Shown: positions 25,401 to 37,400 of the stretch, piece by piece
How the letters are laid out: every line of letters starts with the position of its first letter
Position numbering within the stretch: the first letter of the stretch is position 1
Source: Ignelater luminosus
Taxonomy: Eukaryota > Arthropoda > Insecta > Coleoptera > Elateridae
Assembly: GCA_011009095.1 (NCBI GenBank)
Contig: VTPC01091291.1
Span: forward strand, 101,870-165,869
DNA: 64,000 nucleotides
Direction of reading: 5' to 3'
Made by a program: the position numbers and the translations under genes
Notes under the pieces: generated by a model
Seen by the model: only the letters and a program-made list of their open reading frames with translations
Databases searched by the model: none
Told to the model about the DNA's origin: nothing

Positions 25401-28400
25401 TTTTTTGTAGTTTCTTTAAATTGTTAATTCTGTTCTAATAGTAATTGAGGAATTTGATTTCACTTTTGTAAATTTAATGGAAGAAATCGTGCATCTTTTA
25501 GAAATTTATTTTTCCATCTGCATACCGTCTTTGTGCAAAGAGCTTCAAAAAAGTGTTCCCCTAATTGTTTTGAGCAGTATACAATGCAACATTATTTACA
25601 ATATAACTGACCAAATTAAATCGATCTGTTATGTGATGAAAACTCATAACCCATTGTAATGAGTATGAGCAAAAGTCACGAAGGCTCAAATAGATTATTT
25701 ATTAGATTATTTGGAGACATTGCATGAAAAATCTTTTTATAGTTAAAGGTAATCTGGGAAGCTAAGGCATAGACTACTATTTGCTTTATTGTTTTAGTGC
25801 GAGAATCTTGAGTTGTAATTTTTTATATGCATAACTACATTATTATATCAAAGTTAATTTTACTTCTAATTATCGTCCTACGTCACATTAAAACATTCTG
25901 TTGCAAAAACAAAAATTGAATCTTCCCAGAGTACCTTTGACTGTAGTTTTAATTCACAATATTTTTTATAGCTCTTGATGTCAATGTTTTAATGATCAGA
26001 AATTTGTATTGTAATCACAGAATAAATTGAGATTGATCAATATGAAACTCAGAAATATTTACACGGGCTATTTTACATATTCATAATTTTAGTTAGGTAC
26101 TTTTTAACTCTAAACCATGGTACTAATCTCTAATAACCAGATAGATATGTTAATTAATCTAATTGAGAATGCCCAAATCACTTCATACATAACAAAGTGA
26201 ATTTTGATCATGTGACTACTAAAGCAAAATTACATTGATGGTTAGACTGCTATAAAATTTGACAAAGACCTAATCAGAACAGAATTGACGACCGAAGAGA
26301 TTAAATAGGAATTGATAATTTAGAGGCTTTTGTACAAAACCAGATACATTTATGTTTTTTTCAGTTGAGTGAGATAGGGTTAAAAGTTCTATATTTTCAA
26401 TTTTGTGGTATGTCAAAATGCCTTTAGCTGAAAACAAGTAAATGTTCTTGCACATAGCTGTGAAAACGCCAAGTAAATTCAGTGTCTATTGAAAATCATG
26501 TACCTTAGTCCTGGTATATGAGTTTCCATGGAATCTTGTTACGACTTACGCGATTGATTAATGGGGTCGTTTCCTAAAATATTATTTTTGCTTATTTGGG
26601 TTGCTTTCGTTTTACATTAACGCTGTCTTTTTTTCAAATTTTTTCTGCTTCTATTTTCACTTTTGTTTTCAATTTAAAGTTTAAAAAACTTTTCCCGCTA
26701 CTCCTGTGACGTCACAAGTCTTTGACGATATGACAACGCTGAAAACGGGAGTGCTGTCGGTATTATAGGAAGCGCTTAGAAGTTTGAATTTTATTGTTGA
26801 GGTTATGCGGTATTATGTTATTATATATATTATATATTATATTTACAACGTTTTATACAAATACGCTAACCACTAAATCACAAAACAATAGTCAATAACA
26901 GACGTAAAAAATACAGATAATTATATTATCTTTGGTTGAACAACGCGATTGCAACGTTGTCAGCTCTTCTATTTGTACAGACCGTCTACCGACGAACTGT
27001 GACGTCACTAGTAAAGAAAAATTATTTTATTTCCTTATAACTCTTTAGTTATCATATTACGGAAAAAACTGTTAATGGATATTAACTATATATTCTGTCT
27101 AGAGTGATAATATCTGTTTAGATTTCAATAAATCCATTTCAGGAAACGACCCCATTGATGGTTGGGGCTCTATGCTATAAACTTTAGATGGCGCACATAG
27201 AACCATTATTATTATATTATGTTATGTTTGTGACGTTACTTTTGAGTTATGTTTGTTTGAGTAGTTTGTAGAGGGGCAGACGTGCATTCAGTAGACCAGT
27301 TAACAAGTGCAAACTTGCTATTTAAACTCTATATTTCGAACAATTCTTCTAAAAAAATCTTAACTGCTGCTTTCGATGTACAAGACTTAAAGCACCAGGC
27401 AAAGTCAGAAAAAGGTAAAGAAAACAAAAGCGAAACTAATAATAGAATGTATAGTTCATAAACGAAGAGCAAAAGCATCTTTGCAAAGGGCAAGCAGAGA
27501 ATGTTTTGATCTCCAAAAGGTACAAATGCGTTCTATTTACATCAGATTGGTTGATATCGTTGTCTTTGACATATGAACTAAAGATTTGTCAGAACGAGGT
27601 TCTACCAAAATTGAAAATCTCTTAAAACTAGAAGATGTAAAGTCTGTAAGACTTTTTGTGATGACTGTTCAAGATTGGAAGAAATTCTTACATTATACCT
27701 ATGCTATTAATTTTGGCTTTTTAAAATTACTCATCCCAAATGTAAAAAAATCTTTGTAACATACCCGCGCTGCTATAGGATAGATTATTATACACAAGTT
27801 TGAGAAGTTGCAGAATTGAAGACTAACTGGGAAATTTTTTACAAAAGTCTTGGAAAACTACTTTAACAATCGGCATTGCTGATTTAAATAGAATTAATAT
27901 TAAAGAAATGTTATTAGGAAGATTGGCGGAAACTAAACTATCTTTTTCTCACGTTCAACATTATCTACATATTTGAAGCTAAATCTGGATGTACCCAAAT
28001 TTGTATTCAAAACAAAGGAAGAATGTAAGTGGTTTTCAACTTTTTGAACTTGAATTCAAATACGCTATTCTAGAAAAGAAGAATCGGGGCATTAGACTAT
28101 TAATGAAATAGTTTGGGAATTAATGAGGAAATTGAGAAAACTTAAGCTACTAAATAAAGAAACAAGAAAAATCCAAAAAGTAGCAGCAAATGTAGAAGTA
28201 GAAGAAATGTTTAAATGGAAAAAGCAAAAGCATACGAGAAGGAACAACAGCTCATTTCTGAAATCTAAGGTACATATTTAGAAGGTCGTACAAATCAGTT
28301 CATCTTTAATTTCTGGCGTAAGACGCCTTTACATTACTTGAAACCTTGAATACGGACATTTGCCGATGTTTCGAGTTCTCTCAAGGGTTTTTGTCATTTC

Positions 28401-31400
28401 TGTGACGTGACAGTGTGCATAAAAAGCTTATCGACTAGAGAATATTCCGGAAGAGTTCATTAAACTCCTTTTCTTAGAATAGAGCTTTTGAAAGGTATCT
28501 GTGATCATTTCTGTGCCACGGCAAAGTAGCTGAGAAAAGTCACTGTCCCGGGCTTATAATTTCTAAAGATTTTTTATAAATACTATCAGTATCATTTGTT
28601 CTTTTAGGTAGTGACATGACTAAAGAAGCCATTTTAAAGAATTATCTATTGATTTGTCAAGTATGACTGACTATTAAGTCAAAGAGATTCAAAATTAATT
28701 AATAGTTTATTTAGCGGATTTTAATAATCTTGACTTATAATTTATTTTATTACATTGTCTATTTCAGCAATAAATAGAATTGTAGTTGACGTAGTAAATG
28801 AATGCTAGAAATACATAGTTTAACTTACTTGTGTAGGAAAACTGTAGCTGATATTTCAATAATCTACTTGCTAAGAAAAATATTACCTTTTACAGGTGGT
28901 TACTATTCATTACTGTACTTGTTTTGTTTAAATCTAGGTCAGGACACATTGACTGCAATGGGCATTCAATTTTTTTTTATTTCAGTTTTTTACTTTTGTC
29001 TCTGATGAATAAAAGCTCTGGTTGTTTTTTGTTTTCTTGCGACTTCCGTTGTTATAAAATACAAACGAATATTGATAGCTAGCGCATTGTCGAATTAAAA
29101 TTTATTATTCTACCGAAAAGGAGGTCGTGGTGCTTCTGTAGCTTGATTTAAAGGATTCCTTCTATTCAGAATTTAGTTTATTCGGAGGCTTTTTTAAAGT
29201 AATTTAAATAAGATTAAATTATTTACCTTATTGCCAATATCGAGCGCCTTAAGAACGGATTCACTCATACCATGATGTTCTAACGCTAAGAACATCGTAT
29301 TTAAAACAATACAAACTGTAATGAAAAGCTCAAATAAAGGATCCCGTACAATTTGATAAAGTCCCTGTTGAAACTGAAGCCACCCTGTGTAATCTATACA
29401 GCATTGTTCGCAACACGAACAGTTGCGGTCTGGAATATCATCTGTAAATAAATATTTGTATACATTAGTGAGCCTTTTTTGCAATAAGCTTTCTGTAAAA
29501 TATTACATTTACCATATTTAAGTTGAAATATCTGCTTACCTATAACTACTATATGAGATAAATATTCAGAAGGTAAAGCATATAAATTATGCTTTTTCTT
29601 TTTACAGTCTCCAACACCATTACATTTAATTACTTTAATTTGTTTAGGACTCAACGCTAAAGTAACCGGAGTGACATCCACTTTCTGAGCCTGAAATTAT
29701 TTCGCGTACTTAATTTATAACAAAATTTTATTACGCATAAAGTTTTACCCTCACTACGTTTGGGGTATGGGAAGCGGCATCTTCAGAGGTAGCATCGGCT
29801 TCTTCGTGGTCGTCAACTACCCCTGAATCGTCGAGCGATGATTCTCGATTTTCACTATTACTACTTGTTTGTCGACTGTGTAACCCTAATCGCGTGGGAG
29901 CTGCTAGAATATACAAAATAGGATTTGAAAAACACTTTAATCCAATATTTTATTTGCTACCTACCCAGTCTGTTGGAAGGATGAAGCGTATCCGGACACT
30001 TCGTTTCGGTAAGTTGAACATGTTTGGTTGGAAGAGCTAACGAAAGTGCTTGAGATCGTGGGGATCCCTGTCCGTGTCTCGGACTAGGACTAGGACTCGG
30101 AGTAACAGATCTACGTTGCTTACTAGTTACACTAGGAGATTTTTTCTCCTCCTGTTTTGGAGGACTTACGGGTGACGAATTGTTACCACCTTGCTGCTGC
30201 TGTTGCTGCTGCTGCTGCTGTTGTTGCTGCTGTTGCTGTTGTTGTTTCGCTCGTTTTCTTCTTCTCGTTTTCTTTCTAGTGTAAGATGCTAACAATACAC
30301 CTTTTCGTGCATCGATTTTCTTTAATTTATGCTTCGATAATTTCTTAACATTAATATTAGAAGGATCGAAACTAAATGTGGAATCTTCACGATGATCCAC
30401 TAGGTCTTTTTTTCGTTCCTTTAAAAAATTAAAGCTTTCTGTTAGGGTTTAAGGTTTTAATGAATAACTCAGAGGGTTAATTAAGTATTCTAACAGAAAC
30501 GTTAATGCAGTTTTTATGCTTAGCGCTTTATGCAAACAGACCTTTTATTTTCTTAATTAGAATTAGGGAGGTATTTCTTTTGTTGTAGCAACAGCGGTTA
30601 TTTTAGTACGCTTGTTTTCGCTCTAAAATACTCTAAATTAGAATCGCGATATACTACTTAAATATTTTTTTAGTTTTATTAACAATTTGAATCTATCTAT
30701 TCTAAAACAACTACTTCAGTCATTTCGACGAAAATTTTAATTATTATTCTTTTGAAAAAAAAGTTGAAGGGTGTGATTTGAAATGCTAGAAATGTAATTA
30801 ATTTAAAAGTGGGATGAAATTTTAAATGCAAATGAAAGAAAAATAAGGTCGGAGAGAAGTTAATAGAAGTAATGTGTATTAAATTTGTGAAGTTGACAGT
30901 TGTGCTACGGAGTCGGTCAGGTCATGCCTTGCGCATCTGTCTTGTATTCTTGCGGTAGGACGTGATAAACAGGTGCGGATCCAATAAAAAGGGACCAAAA
31001 TATACGATATTAATAATAAAAGAAATGGAGAGTATAGTCGTCTTAAATGACTATATTATGAAAAACATAAAAACATTTTAAAGAATGTGAAATCTAAAAT
31101 ATAAGCAACATTGGAATAAAAAAGGAAAAACAACAAAACGTAAAAAAAATGGAAAGATGTGTTATCAAAGTGTATATAAAATATTTAAAATTAAAGAGAG
31201 CTTATAATATGAAAGATAAAATTATTAAAAAGCGTACGCCAACAAGGTTTCTACTGACGCAAGACTGCCAAAGACGTGCAAAGATGAAGAATTTAATTTA
31301 ATAACAACCGTTATAAAGATGTCATAAATATTCTTCAAAACACACAATAGAAAAAATTAAACAAGACTGCTAGGCGCGCAGCGCTTGTCTTTAATCATGA

Positions 31401-34400
31401 ATAGACGTTAGATTCTTAAAAATATGGAATTGGAGTTAAAACGTTTCAATCTTCTAGTGAAACTTTCTATAAAATCCCCAGAAAAGTTGTTTATCGCGTA
31501 TCGTTTCCTAATTAGACATGATTCAAATTCAACAAAAATTTTTAAGCTTAATATTTGATGTTAGTTACGAAGAAAGAAAGAATCTAAAAATTGTGAAAAA
31601 TAATCGTTTAAACGAGTTAAAATGCAGCCTTCTCAATAAATATGGTCTTGGTTCAGGACTAGCGCTAGGGTATTTGGCATCTACGGCAGAAGTTTCTTCG
31701 TGAGATAAACATGGTGGTGCTTGGTGCGTTTAATGTTAGTTTCAGTTGTCTTATTCATTAGTTTTTAGCGCCCTCATCGTACAAAAAGTACATCTAGAGT
31801 TCACGAAATTGTAAAGTTACAAATCGAATGTAGGGACTTACAGATACGGGTTTTCATAATATTATGAAATGTCCGAATATTCTAGAGAAAATGCTGGGAA
31901 TTTTAAGAAAAACGTTGAGAATCTACTCTAAACTCTGGTAGGCACTACATAACCTACACATTATTAATTCTAAATTACGCACTACGTTATACCGTACGAA
32001 ATGTAAAAGATTTCTCAGATACAGTGACTCTAGCCTGATTGCACAAAAAGTACGTCTAGAACTGTGTATCGCCTAGTCAGCCCGATGCCTAGGCAAGTTG
32101 CTTCATTTGCACGTCCTTGCGCCGCCCATGCCCTGGTTGCTTTAAATGTTTTTTTGACTTCCCCTATCTCCCACCCAAGAAAATATGAAGAAAAGTGTTT
32201 TAATTTATATTTATGGAGCAAAGTGTCGTATTGGGATGGAATTGTTTTTATGTTGAAAATTACGAAATAAGTAAACAAATGAGTTGAGTAGGAGTGATCT
32301 TTATAGTGTAACGCGTCACCAATCGAATATACCAGAGAAGTTTCGAACGGTCTAGGCGTTGCGGCCGTCGAATGTGCGAGAAAAGGCGCGAACCTTCAGG
32401 GTTATCGAGCGAAACAAGGAAACGATATATAAAAGCAAGCGGCAATGGAGAGAAAAAGTTACGCAATGAGTTGTGCTCGGGAATAAATAAATGTGTAGTT
32501 AGCGATATAAATAAATTATTCTGTACATAGAAATAAATTAGTAAATTTAGTGAAAATAAATATTAGAAATAAATTGTAATAGACGTAGTAAAAGATAAAT
32601 ATTAAAAGTAAATAAACGTTTTATTTAAAACGTTACAATATGAATGTAAAGGTAATTTGGAAAAATAAAATTTGAACAATACTCTGAATTTTCTATATAA
32701 AGGCATTATCAAGGATAGATTTAAAAAAGGTTTGTATTGTATATTGGATGCCTGAGAAAATTAACTACGAAAACCTTCCTATGACTGCATACCAACTTGA
32801 TTACCGTAACTCAAAATAAATTATTAAAGTAGGACGGTGAAATCGCACCTACAAATAGCACTGGAAACCTTAAAAACGATTAATTATGTAGAACAAGATT
32901 TGAAAATTAGAATGCAAAGGTATCATTAATATTGGTTACCATTCTATTGGCTGTTTATTGGTTGATATAATTATTAATCTCGAGTAACGCTATCATCTTA
33001 TTAATGTTAAAGAGTCGTACATAAACATGTATTTATACAATAAGCAAGAAACAATCTACAAAACATTACAGATGAGTTTGCGTAAATATCACAAAGCAAA
33101 CCGTTATTGCCTGATAATATTGATGGCATTCTGAAGATTAGACGTTTTTAGTCCAATCAATGAGTTGGGAGAATAAAAAAAAAACACTCAGCACGAATTT
33201 GAAAACTCTTTTTTGCAGGATGGTTTTTCAGGAAAACTAATATCGGATTCGTGATCAGCAACCCAAAAAATTATCGAGAACTTATTTTCGAGCTGAAATT
33301 CCAAAATTTTGTCTGAAATTGGGCAAAATTTTTCGATTTTCCAGCGCTAGGGTGGTTTTTCCAGAAAACTAATATCGGATTCGTGATCAGCGACCAAAAA
33401 AACCTAGGACCCATTTTCGAGTTAAAATTCAAAATTTTCACAAACAAAATTTTTTCCAGAAATTAGGCCAAATTTTCCGTTTTTCCACGACAGGTTTACT
33501 TTTCCGGAAAACTAATGCCAAATTTGTGATCAGCGACCCAAAAAACCGTTTAGAAGCCATTTTTGAGCTAAAATTCACACATTTTCACAAATAAAAGGAA
33601 ATCTCCAGAAAGGGGGTGGTTAAAATTGTTGATTTCTGGATTTGGGGCAGAAGGGAAGGCGGGAGGGGGAAGGTCTCAATAGTCATGAATGATCCTGGGG
33701 TCATACAGAACTTATTGCAAAAAAATTTTTTTAAATTCAAGCTGAGTGTTTTTTTATTCGGCCTTTTTTCCCAGCTTATTGACTGGACTATTTAAGTTAT
33801 AACTCTTGAAGAAATTGTTCTGCATCAGATGGTTGTTAGAGATTTTCGTCTGTGTGTTTCTAATGTCTCTGATTACCCTTATAGAAATGGTAGATTGCAG
33901 GCTGTTGAACCGTGCAGATATCAGCAATTGAAGAGTCTCCGGTTCAAAGAAGCTAAATACCAAGAAATAACTTTTTCAAGGTTATCCCTTAAAACATCGC
34001 CAGCTATGCCCTACAATAGAATTGAGAATATTAAATTTGTTCGTAATAACTAGAACAGGTCCCGAAGGTGAATATCTTGACACTTGGCTTATTTTAACTG
34101 GATACTCTTCAATTGCTTTTTATTATATTAACATAACAACTGCATAAATGTCAGAAACGAGAGGTCTTGTCATATCTAGCCAACGGGAGTTCGAATTAAG
34201 ACGAACGTTTTTTGTTGGTAAAGATGAAGGAGACACTTTCTTGTTATTTCACTTTTCGGTATTTTGATTCTCTGAGATTTCATATCCATTGAATTCAGTG
34301 TAAATGGTGAAAAGTGAATACGCATAGAAAGATCGGTCTTTGTTTTGCTTGAAGTCGTATATTTAGAGAATGAAATGTCTTATCGAGATAAGATTTGCAA

Positions 34401-37400
34401 TAAACAGTATAATCTAGCGTAGATATCAAAATATGTACGAGGGTGGTCTGAAAAGTTTCCGACCTCAACGTGAAGATGGCAGCACTCGTAAATAAAAGCT
34501 ACTGAATTTCGTTGTTCATCTGTTGACAGTTACTCACCAAAGTTTCAGCCATTTTGGACGCGCAGTTTTTATGTAACAGTCGTTTGAGTGAGTTGATGTG
34601 AGTTTTTTTGTGAAAATGGACAAAATCGAGTATCGAGCTGTCATTAAATATTTGTTTTTGAAAGGCAATACGCCTTCGCAAATAAAAGATGAGTTGGATT
34701 CTGTGTATGGGGACTCTGCACCATCATTTACCGCAGTGAAATGTTGGGCTGCTGAATTTAAACGTGGCCGTAAGAGCTTGGGAGACGATGAACGTTCGGG
34801 ACGTCCAAAAACTGCAACTACCGACGAAAACATCGCCAAAGTTCACCAAGTGGTGCTAGACGACCGCCGAATTAAAGTGAGAGAGATAGCAGAGGTTATG
34901 AACATGTCAAAAGAACGTGTTTGTCACATATTAAATCAACATTTAGGCATGAGAAAGCTGTCCGCGCTTTGGGTGCCGCGTTTGCTCACGTTAGACCAAA
35001 AACGTGTTCGAATGAATATTTCCAACGCTCTTTTGGCGCAGTTTAGGCGAAATAAATCCGAGTTTTGGCGCCGATTAATTACTGTAGATGAAACTTGGAT
35101 ACACCATTATACGCCCGAAACAAAAATACAGTCCAAACAGTGGACTGCAAAGGAGGAACATGATGGTGTTTTATGAAGAAAACGCTACGTTATCTGTAAA
35201 GTCTAGGCTATTAAATGCTATGTTGTTGAGATCATAAGAAGTTGCTCTATTTGAATCCCAGGAAATATATATGGTCAGGAATTAACATTGAAATGAAAAT
35301 AAAATCTTTGGAAAAATAACTTATTAAAAATTTAATGAATTTGTTATATACTTTTGCCGTTTACTGTATATAAAAAATTATTACATTGTAGAGATACTTA
35401 CTAAATTTTATCTCCGTTGGCTGTTGCCAGAGGACGATGATTTTGTAATTTAGATTGTTAGCAACTTTTATACTAGAATTCTTCTATGTATTTGTAGACA
35501 ATTAATTTTAAAGTTTGCATTAACGTAAATAGAGAAAACATTTCAAATTGAAAACTAACTTCTTTAAAACAAAATAAGGTGATGAGAATTTACTACTATT
35601 TTCTCTGTCGGAAGCGAGCAATATGTTACATCAATGTCTTACCTCCTGAGTTATTTCCGCTTCTTCTTCGTAACTTAGCGCTACCACAGCCAACATCAAA
35701 TTTATGAGGTAAAACGAACCGAAAAATACTACGACGGTAAAAAATGAAACACTTATCGGTCCACATGACGATAAGACCTGGAAATAAAAAATAATAGTTT
35801 TAAAGGTATATTAAAGTATAACAGCAGTAAAGTTTATTGCAATAATTTATTGTAACAATTAGAAAATGTTTAAAATTTGAAAGATGCGTTAATTTAACAG
35901 ATTTAAAGGATAATATCGTAAATGGTTGATAAGAGTATTGTATATGTACTTAATTAAATGAAAAATTACTGCTTTAATAATACCTATAAACTGCGAGTTT
36001 CGTAATTGACACATACTGTACCTATATGAAAAATATATAAATCGTATCTTAGACTAAAAATCAATTACTTATTATTTAATGTATTAATTACTTTAAATCG
36101 AAATAACAAAATGAAATAAAATTATCGTACAAAATGCAAAATCTTCAACAAATTTATTTGCTCGGATATCTTCCAATACTTAGTTCCATGTGTACTATAG
36201 CTTCTGTTGCAATCTTTAAAAGAATTGTTACAACATAACAAATGACGTCGGTGACTATTTTTAAGCGAATTCTATGAGAAATTATAGCGCATTTTGTAAA
36301 AATCATAGTAGGTACACTTTACAGTCATCGGTAGGTTTTGGGATATTCAGACTGCAACCACTAAGATTACAGTAAGGTTCGAGTATACTGTATACGTTGT
36401 GTTCTATCTATCACCATTTTCAAGCCGAAAGTGACTGATACTGTTCTTACAGCATGTCACATTTGTCTATTCTAGTGTCTGAAGAAATATGCTGATTTTC
36501 TCAACTTCGTTGGTGGTATCAAGTCAAGAAACCGATCAATCTTAGAGCCATAACATTTATCTACAGATTCTTAAAGAATGTTTGGCTTTTCTACTTTATT
36601 GCATTCAGAGTCCATGCTACTACATTATTTTTCTGGCGTCATGTTATACTTTTATCTAATTGTTCTACTGATTTTAAGACGTTTTTGATTTCCTTAATGT
36701 GATTAAATTAAAACGAATCATAATAATGCATCCAAGTTGAAGGTTTAATGAATTTAATGGCGTATCAAAAAACCTTAGGTGGTTGGTGTACTCATGTTTT
36801 TGATTTGACATCAAAGTGATCAACTGGCAATTTGTCAATATGGAGATTATTATATTATATGAGGCAAGCATTCATACTATTAAATAGTCTGGCTACTATC
36901 TCTTTTAAGATTCTTTAGGTAAATCAAATGATTCTATGATGTGATGAAGGACTTAGCAGTCATTTTCCAGTAAGCTTAGGTAAATGTTTTTATTTTTTTA
37001 GTTAATAAAAGGAAAGTTAACCTTCTGCCACAATAAGCAGAAGTGTTATTATTTTAAAATTCCAGACTACTTCACTTTTATCTTGAATTTATATATTAAA
37101 TATTTTGAGTCCAACTTTTTAGTTTTGCAATTATTTTTGAAGTGCAACCCTGGTTACTTATTGATTTAAGATTGTCTTTATTTCTCTTCTGTTTGATAAA
37201 TCAAAGTGTTTTCTTTGGAATTTTTAATACTGCAGTGAACAATATACGGACAGACACAGACGCTGGACTACATCTGCTGGAATACTTTGTTGCCTCTGTA
37301 ACGGTTAGCCAGTAACCCCTAACCTTACTTTTGTTGAACAATTCTTATTATTATAAAGAAACTTTGAGTAAAACCCATTGCTAGCTAATGCTGTGATGTT

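Larger units (their letters stand above)
23864..29226. other. intron, 5.4 kb, inside domain II
   Basis: Between the S1 and S2 exons of domain II. Contains a Tc1-like pseudogene (24648-25305) and a MITE (26560-27156). A possible degenerate open region at 27500-28280 has many stops and no recognisable similarity. The rest is AT-rich without features. Confidence 0.65.
30419..35642. other. intron, 5.2 kb, between domain I S6 and I-II linker
   Basis: Contains a solo LTR (32307-32637), a minisatellite-bearing MITE (33150-33789) and a truncated mariner (34438-35176). The remaining AT-rich sequence shows no recognised genes. Confidence 0.65.

Noticed and set aside
27500..28280. Possible decayed protein-coding gene in a channel intron
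   Set aside because: Stretches without stops are short and in different frames; no family recognised, so nothing can be claimed.
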